A stretch of DNA of 23,936 bases from an uncultured bacterium (lineage in GTDB: Bacteria > Planctomycetota > Uabimicrobiia > Uabimicrobiales > JABWCH01). Below the pieces are notes generated by a model. The model made no database searches, had not been told where the DNA came from, and was given only the letters and a program-made list of their open reading frames with translations. Below, in pieces: positions 15,606-23,936 of this stretch. The translations under genes and the position numbers were made by a program. The stretch covers positions 1 through 23,936 of the forward strand of contig CALKWO010000256.1 of NCBI GenBank assembly GCA_938003875.1, given 5' to 3'. The number at the start of each line of letters is the position of its first letter. The first letter of the stretch is position 1.

Positions 15606-17768
15606 TTATTTTTTTTGCATCAAAAGTCGTAGTAAGGCTGGCAACCATACCAGATCACATACCAAAGCGACAAAAATCGCTACAATAGTCAGGCCTCCAA
15701 AGTATATCAGAGGTCTGAAATCTGCCAGGAGCAAGGCTGTAAAGCCTATAGAAACAATCAGGCTACTGGCAATCATAGGCGAGCCTGCTATTTTTAATGT
15801 CTCTATCATGGCTTCTTCCAGATTGTTTTTTTCAGGGAGGATGCTGTTTAATCTTCGGCAAATATGAATCGTGTTGTCTACAGCAAGGCCTATGGCGATA
15901 CTAGCGACAATGACCGTTCCTGTATTCACTTTGATACCTAAAGCAACCATGATGGCGAAAGAAGCAAGCGGTGGCAATATATTATCAGGAATGGATGACA
16001 GAATCATGGCCTTTTTCTTCAGAAAAAACGCCAGCATAATACATATAATGACTGCTGATATGCCAAAGCTTTCCATCTGGGTGTAGATCAGGTCTTTTTC
16101 CGATTGAATGAGAAGCGTGATGATTCCTGTTGTGTTGATCTCGATAAAAGAAGGCCTGGACGCGATGATATTGTTGATATCGTCAAAGATACTTTTATAT
16201 ATATGGGAGCTCATGGCTTTGACAAGAACCGAAATTCGTATGCGATTTTCGTTGTCTTTGCATATCCTATGCCATTCCTGGAGTATCATCTTTTCCATAG
16301 AGACGATCATCAGGTCAATGGCTTCCTTGCTTTCTGGAAGCTGATAGTCTTTGGGATTATCGCTTGCGATGGAGTTCATTTTTTTCAGCAAATCCGTTGG
16401 CCCATACACACGGGCAACAGCAGGATTCTTTTCGAGATCACGAGAAATTTTTTCCAGCCAATGCCAGGGAATTTCCTTTTCTTTTTCTATATGAATTTCT
16501 AAGTCTAAAGAATAAAGCCCCGTAAGATTTTCGGAGATAAACTGCGAATCCTGGACAACAGGATGCTCTTCAGGCAAAAATTTTAGCGTATTTGCCTCGA
16601 TCTGGTAAAAGGAAGAAACCCATAAAGCCAGAATAAATAAAGCAATAGCCACTGCATTCACAAGCATATAATGCTTATAGCTATAGATGGCGAATTTCAT
16701 AGCAGGGATGGATAAAAAAGAAGCATGCCCTGGGGCAGAATTCCATCGAACGTTTAAGAACCAGGGAACAAGATACAGATTCGCTACAAGGCCAAAAAGA
16801 AGGCCTGCTGCTGTAAATATTCCCAATTGTTTTACGGCTGGCATGGAGCTTACCATCAAAGAGAGAAAGCCCACGCATGTCGTTATGGATGCCCCTATAC
16901 AAGGCATACTCAGCTCTTGCATCGCGAGAGAGATAGCCTTTCCTCTGTCTTGTAGGATGTGAGAGAGTTCCTGGAATCTATGTACAATATGGACTGCATT
17001 GGTGATGCTCAGAACTAAAAGCAATCCTGGCATGGCTATCGTAAGCATATTCAAGGGTGTACGAAAAACCACCATAAGCCCGATGGTCGCCCCAATGGAA
17101 AGAGCCATAGTAAATAAAACCACAAGAGATGACCACCATGATCTTACCATTAGAATCATCCAAAAGAATACAATCAGGATACAAGCTGGCACCAGCTTCT
17201 GAGAAGAACTCTGGCTTGCTCTGTCCAGATGAGCATTGAGTATAGGCGGGCCAACAACGGCAAAATCAAGCTGGCTATTTTTCGATAAAGCAATCTCTTT
17301 TTCCACTGCCTGGGTGATTTCCTTACGAGCCGTTGGTATGGCAGGCAATTTTTTCAAATAAAGGAAAATGCCCAGAGTCTTTTGGTCTTTGCCTACAATC
17401 AGGTTTTGATAAAAAGGCGAATCTAGCATCTCTTTTTGAAAATCCACTATGCTCTTGTCCTGAAATAACTCACGATAGATTCTTCCAGGGCCAACCACAG
17501 ACTGGACTTGCTGGACTTTTTCCAATCTGTCTTCCAGAGAAAGGATTTGCTCTAAAATATTCTTTTGAAAGGGATCAACAGAAGACTTTACCCCAATCAC
17601 AATGAATTCAGAGGAGCCGAATTCCTTAACGAATTCCTGCCATCGTTTCCCTTCCTGGGTAGTATGGTCAATCCAGACTTCCAGAGAGTTGTCTATCACA
17701 CTAAAAGGAACAAAGGACGTGAGAACCAAAAATACCATCAGAAAAAAATATCCCAGGATTCGGTTCAT
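15606..17768 (-). CDS. MMPL/RND-family exporter
   Basis: 720 aa with an N-terminal helix, a large periplasmic loop (about 25-190), five helices (about 190-340), a seventh helix (about 367-388), a second loop and five more helices (565-716): the duplicated 12-helix RND plan. Matching segments LSITNAVHIVHRF (253-265) and LAVDNTIHICRRL (628-640) mark the repeated helix 4. Relatives (MmpL, HpnN) move lipids across the inner membrane. ATG 17768 shares ATGA with the stop of the upstream lipoprotein gene, so translation is coupled. The SDR-SCP2 gene follows by 12 bp. Cargo is probably lipid; it is not known. Confidence 0.88.
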   Translation of the reverse strand: MNRILGYFFLMVFLVLTSFVPFSVIDNSLEVWIDHTTQEGKRWQEFVKEFGSSEFIVIGVKSSVDPFQKNILEQILSLEDRLEKVQQVQSVVGPGRIYRELFQDKSIVDFQKEMLDSPFYQNLIVGKDQKTLGIFLYLKKLPAIPTARKEITQAVEKEIALSKNSQLDFAVVGPPILNAHLDRASQSSSQKLVPACILIVFFWMILMVRSWWSSLVVLFTMALSIGATIGLMVVFRTPLNMLTIAMPGLLLVLSITNAVHIVHRFQELSHILQDRGKAISLAMQELSMPCIGASITTCVGFLSLMVSSMPAVKQLGIFTAAGLLFGLVANLYLVPWFLNVRWNSAPGHASFLSIPAMKFAIYSYKHYMLVNAVAIALFILALWVSSFYQIEANTLKFLPEEHPVVQDSQFISENLTGLYSLDLEIHIEKEKEIPWHWLEKISRDLEKNPAVARVYGPTDLLKKMNSIASDNPKDYQLPESKEAIDLMIVSMEKMILQEWHRICKDNENRIRISVLVKAMSSHIYKSIFDDINNIIASRPSFIEINTTGIITLLIQSEKDLIYTQMESFGISAVIICIMLAFFLKKKAMILSSIPDNILPPLASFAIMVALGIKVNTGTVIVASIAIGLAVDNTIHICRRLNSILPEKNNLEEAMIETLKIAGSPMIASSLIVSIGFTALLLADFRPLIYFGGLTIVAIFVALVCDLVWLPALLRLLMQKK

Positions 17769-19699
17769 AGTTTTTTCCTTTTATGGAGAGACAGAAACGA
17801 AAGCAGCCCTTCTTTTGTTTCTAGTTCTTCGTTTCTGGCAATAAAATCTCCTTCGCTGGAAAACAAAAGAATAGAAGGCGTGATTTCTACATGATAGCTT
17901 TCGCCTAACTGCGCATTTTCTGGATCAAACATATCTAGCTCAACATAGTTCCAATCCTTTAAAAACATCTTTACATCCATAGCAGAAAGAACCTGTTTTT
18001 TGAATTGTTTGCATCCTGTACACATTTTATGAGTAAACAAAAGGAGATAATCCTTTCCCTTTTCTCCAGAAGATTGTATTTTCTCTGGGAGTTTTTTTTC
18101 CTGAGATTCCAGCTTTTGCTCCAAAGGAGTAGGAAATTTTTGAAAAGAAATCGGATTGTCTACGGAAACAGGAGATTCCGCTTTGGGTAAAACTACAGGC
18201 TCCACTTTGGGTAAAACTACAGGCTCCACTTTGGGCAAAACTATAGCCTGCTTGTTTTCCTGCGATTCTTTTTGAGGAAAGCAGTATTCCAGAAACTCTA
18301 TGAATTTTTCTGCTGTATCGAGATGATAGCCTCTTTTGCTTTCCTTTCCTTCTTTATCAAAAGCTATGAATGTCGGAGTAAGGTCAACACGATACCTGTC
18401 TGCCAGTTGCCTGTTTTTTTCTTCCGAAACGTCCAGAAGAATGCAGTTGCACCTTTTCAAAACATTCTGCACCTGGGCCAGAGGCAATACATCTTTCTTG
18501 AAGCTGCGGCAGGCAACACAAGAAGTATGCGTAAAAATAAGCAAATAGGGTTTACCTGTATCGCAAACCTGGCAAACCTCTTTAGGAACTAAGGTATTGG
18601 AACTGATTTGTTTTTTTACTGTCTGATCTGCCTGTATTTCTCGGTTTTCTGTACTGAGAATTTTCTTGGGCAGACGAAGATGGTTTTCAATGAGCTTAGG
18701 GTCTGTCCATTGGGATTCATCCCAGTGGATCAAAGTTTTGTCCAGATGCCTCGGCCAGCCAGGATTTTTGAGAGAAGACATAAAAATTTCCTCTTTCCAT
18801 CTCTTGCCTCCGATCACAAGCCCTTCTTCATTGAAAATGCTTGCATTCCCTCCCCCTTGTCTGGGAACACGAGTCAGGCTATCGTAAGGACGCAATTTAT
18901 AATTATACCAACTATATCCAGCAGCAAGCATTCTTATCTGGTGAGAGAATCGAATGGCATGGCAAAAATGGCTGCCAGCGGAAATAAATAAAACAGGCCT
19001 TTTTTCAGGAACTACCGTGATTAAATCTCGCACCAGCCAGTCTGTTTTTCCCGATGCTTTTTTTTCGACAACATAGCTTTTCCCCTCTACAGGCTTTCCA
19101 AATTCCTCCATAGCCCAGGATTCCAGATGGTTAGCAACGAACGTGCCATGAAAGCAACCACAAGTCTGGCTATACTCAAAAATAGCAGGATAGCCAGAAG
19201 CATCCAGGGTGATCCTCAGGATATTGCCATCTACCTTGCCTGTTTCCAGCGTGCCTACAGGCCTTTCGGAATACCAGAAAACATAAACCAGTTGTTTGAG
19301 TTTAACTCCAGAGACATCTGCGTATTCTACACGGCAATATAAAGCTGGTTTTTTTGTGTCCACTCCCACATTACTGGCATCCTCGTTTAAAAAGGGAGAG
19401 CCAATCCCATCTGCCCAGTAGGAATAGCTGTACAAGTCATCGGAATTCTGTTTTTTTTGAAAACCCTGAGCGATGACAGGAGCATACTTTTGTAAATCAG
19501 GGTCAGAGATCTCTGCCCCATCTTCTTCCCAATAATAAAAGGAAACATCCCCCTGAACGATATTTTCAGGCTTTTCATAGTCTTCTTCTTTAAATTCCAC
19601 TTTAGGCTGAGTATTGACGAATCCTTTTACAACAGATGTACAACCAGAGAACCAAAAGACAGAAAAAATGAAAAATATACATAAAAATAGCTTTTTCAT
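17765..19699 (-). CDS. Lipoprotein with two thioredoxin-like domains
   Basis: 644 aa. A lipoprotein signal ends at the lipobox FSGC (Cys20). Residues about 50-350 form an unrecognised domain with FWYSERPVGTLETGKVDG and a CGCFH motif. Two thioredoxin-like domains follow: residues about 383-475 with Cys394-VA-Cys397 and cis-Pro442, and about 548-640 with Cys560-TG-Cys563 and cis-Pro608. The linker contains VEPVVLPK repeats (487-507). It should sit on the periplasmic face and act on disulfides or sense redox. AAGGAG lies 9 bp before ATG 19699. It is followed by the MMPL gene with a 4-bp overlap and preceded by DAHP synthase at 61 bp. Confidence 0.82.
   Translation of the reverse strand: MKKLFLCIFFIFSVFWFSGCTSVVKGFVNTQPKVEFKEEDYEKPENIVQGDVSFYYWEEDGAEISDPDLQKYAPVIAQGFQKKQNSDDLYSYSYWADGIGSPFLNEDASNVGVDTKKPALYCRVEYADVSGVKLKQLVYVFWYSERPVGTLETGKVDGNILRITLDASGYPAIFEYSQTCGCFHGTFVANHLESWAMEEFGKPVEGKSYVVEKKASGKTDWLVRDLITVVPEKRPVLFISAGSHFCHAIRFSHQIRMLAAGYSWYNYKLRPYDSLTRVPRQGGGNASIFNEEGLVIGGKRWKEEIFMSSLKNPGWPRHLDKTLIHWDESQWTDPKLIENHLRLPKKILSTENREIQADQTVKKQISSNTLVPKEVCQVCDTGKPYLLIFTHTSCVACRSFKKDVLPLAQVQNVLKRCNCILLDVSEEKNRQLADRYRVDLTPTFIAFDKEGKESKRGYHLDTAEKFIEFLEYCFPQKESQENKQAIVLPKVEPVVLPKVEPVVLPKAESPVSVDNPISFQKFPTPLEQKLESQEKKLPEKIQSSGEKGKDYLLLFTHKMCTGCKQFKKQVLSAMDVKMFLKDWNYVELDMFDPENAQLGESYHVEITPSILLFSSEGDFIARNEELETKEGLLSFLSLHKRKKL
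18181..18250. repeat. 24-bp tandem repeat in thioredoxin linker
   Basis: Units are 18181-18204, 18205-18228 and a partial diverged 18229-18250. The first two units are identical. They encode (VEPVVLPK)n in the linker between the two thioredoxin domains. Probably a recent slippage expansion of a Pro/Val spacer. Confidence 0.85.
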
Positions 19700-19760
19700 A
19701 TATTATTTCTCCTTAAAATGTTTTTATCTATAAAAGGAATTGCGATGGCAGAAGCCTTTG

Positions 19761-20762
19761 TCATGTTACCTGAATATTCATAGCCTGGCCGAGTATCCTT
19801 ATTTCTGTAAGCAGTCTTTCAAATTCCTGGAAATTCAGGCTTTGTTTTCCATCGGATAAAGCGTGTTCAGGGTCAGGATGCACTTCTATGATCGCCCCTT
19901 GCGCACCTGCTGCCATTCCAGCCTTCACAAGAGCAGGGATAATATCCCTTCTGCCTGCTGCATGGCTTGGATCTATAATGATAGGGAGGTGTGTTTCTTT
20001 TTTAGCCACAGGAATGGCTGCAATGTCCAGAGTATTTCTTGTAGCATTCTCGAAGGTTCTTATCCCTCTCTCACAAAGGACGATATTGGTGTTTCCAGTA
20101 AGTGCAATGTACTCTGCAGAAAGAAAAAATTCTTCCATTGTGTTCATGAATCCGCGCTTGAGCAAAACAGGCTTTTTTTGCATTCCTGCTTTTTGCAGCA
20201 AACGGACATTCTGAGAATTTCGGGAACCAATCTGCAGCATATCGGCCACCTTCGCCGTTTCTTCTACCAGGTCTTCTCCCAAGACTTCTGTTACTGTTTT
20301 CATGGAAAATTGCTCAGCTACTTCTTGCAAATATTCCAGAGAATGCTCATTTCCCTGAAAAGAATACGGAGAAGTCCTGCATTTATAGGTTCCCGCCCGA
20401 AGTATTCTGATTCCCAGACCAGAAAGGAACCGTGCTGTATCAGAAATCATGGCTTTATTTTCGATAGAGCAAGGCCCTGCAATCAAGGTAAAAACATCTT
20501 TTTGGAAAGACACATTCCCCAGGGAAACCACACTATCTTCAGGATGGAATTTTCGGGATACGAGAGGATAAGGCAGGAAAAATTCTTGGATTTGTACAGC
20601 ATTGGTCAGGGACTGGATAATCTCTTTTCCTTCTGGTGCAAAAACAACGATATTTTCTGTCTCATGCTGGACATAGAAAGGAATATTTTTTTCCTTAAAG
20701 ATTTCACTGGAATGGAGAATCAATTCTTGCTTAGTATCTTTGGGAAACAAAATTTTTATCAT
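19761..20762 (-). CDS. aroF: 3-deoxy-7-phosphoheptulonate synthase, type I-beta
   Basis: 333 aa. First step of the shikimate pathway: phosphoenolpyruvate plus erythrose 4-phosphate gives DAHP. A ferredoxin-like N-terminal domain (1-75) precedes the barrel, as in Thermotoga-type enzymes where it mediates feedback control. Barrel motifs: IAGPCSIE (Cys98), LRAGTYKCRTSPYSFQG, QIGSRNSQN, LLKRGF, IIDPSHAAG (His267), Glu293 in IIEVH and Asp304 in ALSDG, giving the four metal ligands. ATG 20762 is chosen because the product then begins at MIKILFPKD; the frame is open further upstream but runs antisense into the U32 gene and its leader. It may lead the lipoprotein-MMPL-SDR genes, 61 bp away. Confidence 0.93.
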   Translation of the reverse strand: MIKILFPKDTKQELILHSSEIFKEKNIPFYVQHETENIVVFAPEGKEIIQSLTNAVQIQEFFLPYPLVSRKFHPEDSVVSLGNVSFQKDVFTLIAGPCSIENKAMISDTARFLSGLGIRILRAGTYKCRTSPYSFQGNEHSLEYLQEVAEQFSMKTVTEVLGEDLVEETAKVADMLQIGSRNSQNVRLLQKAGMQKKPVLLKRGFMNTMEEFFLSAEYIALTGNTNIVLCERGIRTFENATRNTLDIAAIPVAKKETHLPIIIDPSHAAGRRDIIPALVKAGMAAGAQGAIIEVHPDPEHALSDGKQSLNFQEFERLLTEIRILGQAMNIQVT

Positions 20763-20793
20763 ACACCACCCAAAAAAAACATTATTTTTAGAA

Positions 20794-20822
20794 TTGCTAG
20801 CACAAAATGATGAAGATATAAT
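20794..20822 (+). promoter_or_regulatory. Candidate promoter of the U32 gene
   Basis: TTGCTA (20794-20799), a 17-bp spacer and a perfect TATAAT (20817-20822) lie in the divergent gap between DAHP synthase and the U32 gene. It would give a 5' leader of about 75 nt. Seen by pattern only. Confidence 0.45.
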
Positions 20823-20903
20823 TATAATGTACTTTTTAAAAAAAAGCATAAAAATTACCTGGAAATATAAATTTTGTGATACTTTTTTTACAATAGGATT
20901 ATT

Positions 20904-22889
20904 ATGGAATATATAGAAAAAATTGCCAAAGTACCAGAGCTTCTTGCACCAGCAGGAAATCTTACTTCGATCCTTGCTGTGATAAAGGCGGGGGCGGATG
21001 CTGTATATTTTGGAAGCAAGGCATTCAATATGAGACAACATCGTCCTACTTTGAACCTGGCGAAAGAAGATATGGCCAAGGCAGTACAGACTTGCCATGA
21101 AAACAGGGCAAAAGCCTACATCACCTTCAATAGCCTTTTGGGCTGCCATGAAATGAAAGAAGTCCAAAGAGAGCTGGAATTTCTGGTTTCTTTAAAACCA
21201 GATGCGATCATCATACAGGATATAGCAGTGATTTCACTTTTAAAAGCACTCTCATCTTCGATTCCTATACATTCTTCTACCATGATGAATGTACACAACA
21301 GTGAAATGGCAAAAATACTCGCTGAAATGGGAATCTCCAGAATCATTACCTCAAGAGATATAAGCCTGGCGGAAGTAAAGAAAATGGGGGAAAGAACAGG
21401 ACTGGAGATGGAGTACTTCATACATGGAGATATGTGCGTTGCAGAAAGCGGACAATGCTACCAATCTTCGGTGACTTTTGGCGAAAGCTCTAACAGAGGA
21501 CGCTGTATGAAGCCTTGCCGATGGCGTTATGATCTTGTAAAACAAGGTCAGGATGGTCATGAAGAAATTCTGGAAACCAATGCCATGCTCCTGGCGAGAA
21601 AAGATATGTGTCTTTTGGAGCACATTCCTGCGCTGATAGAAAGCAAGATAGCCTCATTGAAAATAGAAGGAAGAGCCAGGTCGCATGAATATCTGGAAAA
21701 GCTTGTCAGTGTCTATCGTAGAGAGCTGGACAGAGCTTCAGGAAAAAGAAAAACGATAGAAAAGCCTGACTTTTCTGAAGACTGGAAAACGCTCTATGAA
21801 ATGCGCATTCGGGATTTTTCCCCTTGCTTTGCTTTTGGAAGGCCTGGACAAGAAGGAATTGCACCAGATGGAGAGAGAGAACCCAGAATTTTCAGTATCG
21901 CTAAAACTGAACCCCTTTTGGACAATACGAAAAACAAGGTTATTCAAGGAAATCCACTCCATAAAAATCATAAAATCCCAAAGCTTCTTGCTTCTGTCGC
22001 TACCATTTCCCAGGCACTTAAAGCCCTAGAAAGCGGGCTTAAAATCATATCGCTTACTCCTCAAGGGATTTTTGATCTAAAAAAAGACTATCCTTCTCAG
22101 TACGAATCCTCGCGAATTCGTCTGAAAACGCCAAGAATACTTACGGACATAGAGATGGAAGAATGGCTCAAAGAGTTGGACAATCTGGATATAGATCGCA
22201 GCATCTCAGTAGAAATCAACAATATAGGACTTCTAAATCCATTCAAGAAAAGAGGATTCCAAAAATTCTATGGAGGATTTTCCCTCAATGTCCTGAATCA
22301 TATAGCTGCAGAAACTCTCGATGCTTTAGGATTTTCTGGCCTGACTCTATCTTTTGAATCTGGTTGGGAGAATCTGATGCAGCTTGCAGAGCTTTCCAGA
22401 ATCGAAGTTTGCGCCCCTATCCACGGGTTCATTCCTGGCATGATTGTAGACTATTGTCTTATCCAGGAAAAAGGAGAATGCCAGAAAACTTCGCCATCCC
22501 ATACCTGGGCATTGAGAGACACCGCAAGAGGAAACCATAGCATGGTATGTGAATACGGATGTCGAATTGCCATCTCTACAGCAACAGAGCTATGTATGCT
22601 CCCCTGGCTCAAGGAATTTGTTTCTCTGGGACTCTCTGAACTGCGAATGGGGCTGGAACATTGTCCTCCAGAGCAGATAGCAAGCATAGCGAATATATAC
22701 ACCAGCCACTTGCATACACTTTCTCTGGGACAAGATATACAGGAAGAAATCCTCCAAAAAGATATAAAAGCTCTCACCCTATGCTCACCTCGTCCTCTTG
22801 GTGTAGGTGCTTATAGCAGTGGATGCTTCCATATCTCTCAGGAAGGAAAAGAGCTAGAGAAAATCCTGATACAAGCCGCTCATGATTGA
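20904..22889 (+). CDS. Peptidase U32 family RNA-hydroxylation-type protein (RlhA/TrhP-like)
   Basis: 661 aa. The U32 barrel begins with ELLAPAGN and AGADAVYFG. It contains the iron-sulfur-type Cys set Cys178, Cys185, Cys201, Cys205 (HGDMCVAESGQC, GRCMKPC) and the SLKIEGRARS signature. Characterised members hydroxylate RNA: RlhA acts on 23S rRNA, TrhP on tRNA uridine. Length is near that of RlhA. The C-terminal half (about 358-600) repeats family-like blocks (LLASVATISQALKALESG, FSLNVLNHIAAETLDALG), suggesting a second, degenerate U32 barrel. AGGA is about 8 bp before ATG 20904. Which RNA it modifies cannot be told from sequence. Confidence 0.85.
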   Translation: MEYIEKIAKVPELLAPAGNLTSILAVIKAGADAVYFGSKAFNMRQHRPTLNLAKEDMAKAVQTCHENRAKAYITFNSLLGCHEMKEVQRELEFLVSLKPDAIIIQDIAVISLLKALSSSIPIHSSTMMNVHNSEMAKILAEMGISRIITSRDISLAEVKKMGERTGLEMEYFIHGDMCVAESGQCYQSSVTFGESSNRGRCMKPCRWRYDLVKQGQDGHEEILETNAMLLARKDMCLLEHIPALIESKIASLKIEGRARSHEYLEKLVSVYRRELDRASGKRKTIEKPDFSEDWKTLYEMRIRDFSPCFAFGRPGQEGIAPDGEREPRIFSIAKTEPLLDNTKNKVIQGNPLHKNHKIPKLLASVATISQALKALESGLKIISLTPQGIFDLKKDYPSQYESSRIRLKTPRILTDIEMEEWLKELDNLDIDRSISVEINNIGLLNPFKKRGFQKFYGGFSLNVLNHIAAETLDALGFSGLTLSFESGWENLMQLAELSRIEVCAPIHGFIPGMIVDYCLIQEKGECQKTSPSHTWALRDTARGNHSMVCEYGCRIAISTATELCMLPWLKEFVSLGLSELRMGLEHCPPEQIASIANIYTSHLHTLSLGQDIQEEILQKDIKALTLCSPRPLGVGAYSSGCFHISQEGKELEKILIQAAHD

Positions 22890-22942
22890 AAAAAGGGCAG
22901 TTATTTACAGCGCATCTCGGATGGATTGCATACATTAAAAAG

Positions 22943-23051
22943 AACCACAGATAGACACAGATAAACACAAATAAAAAAAAATTTACCACGAAGAACACGA
23001 AGAACACGAAGTTTAAAAATTATTTGCGTTCATTTGTGTTCATCTGTGGTT
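22943..23051. repeat. Family A inverted repeat with family D nested inside
   Basis: Left arm 22943-22974 (AACCACAGATAGACACAG...) and right arm 23020-23051 (ends TTCATCTGTGGTT) match 27 of 32 as inverted copies. Between them, 22985-23011 holds family D. The whole lies between the U32 gene and mqnB. Confidence 0.8.
22985..23011. repeat. Interspersed repeat family D (9-bp word x3)
   Basis: Three copies of a 9-bp word: ACCACGAAG, AACACGAAG, AACACGAAG. It is nested in the loop of the family A inverted repeat at 22943-23051, implying either insertion into it or assembly of a compound element. Confidence 0.7.
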
Positions 23052-23133
23052 TAAATCGCATCTTATTTGACTTTGTATGCAATGCAAGTGAGAAGTGCTG
23101 TAATTCTCATCGCTTATCCAAATTGGAGCTGCA

Positions 23134-23841
23134 ATGAAAAATATCCTGATTCTTTCTGCTATGAAACCAGAGATAGAGCATATCTGCCAGCATTTTCATG
23201 CTGTTTCGGAAAAGAACGAAAGGCTGCCTGAACATTGCCAGGAAATATGGCAGTTCCGTCATAAAAATATATGCTATACTCTGGCAAGTGTCGGTATTGG
23301 AGCCATCAATGCTGCTGCTAACTCGGCTGTCCTTATTAGCCAGAAGAATTTTTCCGAAGTCTGGATGACAGGCTGCTGTGGGTCGTATCACCAGGACATA
23401 AAGCAAGGAGATGTGATCGTTGCCCAGGAAGAAATTTATGGAGATTATGGAATCAAAGGCTCTCAGGGATGGCAAAGTCCAGAAAATTTTTCTTTTAGCT
23501 TCTTAAAAATACAGGATAAAAAATACTGGCATCGTTTCCCTTGTAAAACGAGGAAATTTTCCATACATCTTCCCTACAGGATACATTATGGAAGCCTGCT
23601 CACTGTCTCTACTGTAAGCGGGACAAAAAAAGTAGCCGACATTTTAAAGAAAAGATTTGAAGCTTTAGGGGAAAATATGGAAGGAGCTGCTGTTGCCCAG
23701 GTAGCAACCAGCTACAACAAACCATTTATAGAAATCCGAGGTGTATCCAACATGGCAGGCGATAGAAACCATAAACATTGGCGTATGGATATAGCTTTTT
23801 ATAATAGCCAAAAAGCCATCACAGACTTTCTGACTCTCTAG
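23134..23841 (+). CDS. mqnB: Futalosine hydrolase
   Basis: 235 aa, nucleoside phosphorylase/MTAN fold. It cleaves futalosine (or 6-amino-deoxyfutalosine in some lineages) to release the base in the futalosine route to menaquinone. Evidence: SVGIGAINAAANSA ribose-side block, TGCCGSY, EEIYGDYGI, and ENMEGAAVAQVA (Glu180, Glu183) followed by EIRGVSNMAGDRNHKHW, the futalosine-hydrolase form where MTA/SAH nucleosidases have an S-D motif. GGAG lies about 5 bp before ATG 23134. An MTA/SAH nucleosidase is the alternative; the RGVSN string argues against it. No other mqn gene is nearby. Confidence 0.85.
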   Translation: MKNILILSAMKPEIEHICQHFHAVSEKNERLPEHCQEIWQFRHKNICYTLASVGIGAINAAANSAVLISQKNFSEVWMTGCCGSYHQDIKQGDVIVAQEEIYGDYGIKGSQGWQSPENFSFSFLKIQDKKYWHRFPCKTRKFSIHLPYRIHYGSLLTVSTVSGTKKVADILKKRFEALGENMEGAAVAQVATSYNKPFIEIRGVSNMAGDRNHKHWRMDIAFYNSQKAITDFLTL

Positions 23842-23882
23842 CGATGTTCAACACAGCTTTAATGTTGATTTCTAAATTTAGT

Positions 23883-23903
23883 CCTACGTTCCGCAGCTTC
23901 TAA
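23883..23903 (-). repeat. 21-bp dispersed repeat, copy 2
   Basis: Reverse-complement partner of 62-82 with 18 of 21 matches (core TTCCGCAGCTT). It lies downstream of mqnB in otherwise featureless AT-rich DNA that runs to the window end. Confidence 0.5.
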
Positions 23904-23936
23904 GGAAAAAATTTTGATTTTTTTAGGTTGTTTTTT

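Noticed and set aside
19863..20810. 315-codon open frame on the plus strand
   Set aside because: Antisense to the DAHP synthase gene; composition is rich in Cys, Phe and His with no family signature, a typical shadow frame.
20763..21167. Long N-terminal extension of DAHP synthase
   Set aside because: It runs antisense through the divergent leader and the first 260 bp of the U32 gene; enzyme homology begins at 20762.
22943..23051. CRISPR-like repeat array
   Set aside because: The units are 9-10 bp with no spacers, only three per block, and no cas genes are present.

Overview
The window is AT-rich, gene-dense bacterial DNA. It shows no tRNA, rRNA or CRISPR array. Protein architecture points to a low-GC member of the Planctomycetota or the wider PVC group. 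The pointers are a Ser/Thr kinase with a C-terminal TPR tail, an NPCBM-domain exported protein, planctomycete-style paired CxxC zinc ribbons, an Amuc_1100/PilO-like membrane protein, an FkbH-like HAD protein and a futalosine hydrolase (menaquinone made by the futalosine route). This placement is an inference from domain content; no marker gene here settles it.

Layout. 117-1856 (+) is an FkbH-like protein. 1857-2446 is a gene-poor stretch with interspersed repeats, a 39-bp perfect palindrome and the broken 5' end of a type I restriction hsdR gene. 10072-2447 (-) is a five-gene unit in this order: Ser/Thr kinase, PilO-like membrane protein, exported Sm-like/NPCBM protein, TPR-CHAT-zinc-ribbon protein, FHA protein. 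Its first two gaps are 22 and 13 bp, the third is 69 bp, and the last two genes overlap. 10129-10317 is a nested inverted-repeat element just upstream of the kinase. 10485-13906 (+) carries an alpha/beta hydrolase, a small membrane ORF, a GspK-like pseudopilin, tpiA and secG, ending at a strong intrinsic terminator. 20762-14127 (-) carries DAHP synthase, a double-thioredoxin lipoprotein, an MMPL/RND exporter and an acyl-reductase-like SDR fused to an SCP2 domain; the last three are tightly coupled. 20904-22889 (+) is a tandem peptidase-U32 family protein and 23134-23841 (+) is mqnB.

How genes may work together. The kinase unit puts a transmembrane kinase, a phosphothreonine reader (FHA) and a CHAT protein in one transcript. 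The CHAT domain has lost both catalytic residues (His to Tyr, Cys to Val), so it looks like a scaffold or pseudoprotease rather than a protease. Together with an exported carbohydrate-binding-type protein and a PilO-like protein, this could be an envelope-sensing phosphosignalling module, and it is the most interesting candidate system here. The lipoprotein-MMPL-SDR/SCP2 unit looks like an envelope lipid synthesis and export module.

The intergenic DNA also stands out. Four unrelated repeat families are present, each made of about three near-copies of a 9- or 10-bp word. One of them forms arms of inverted repeats, and one is nested inside another.
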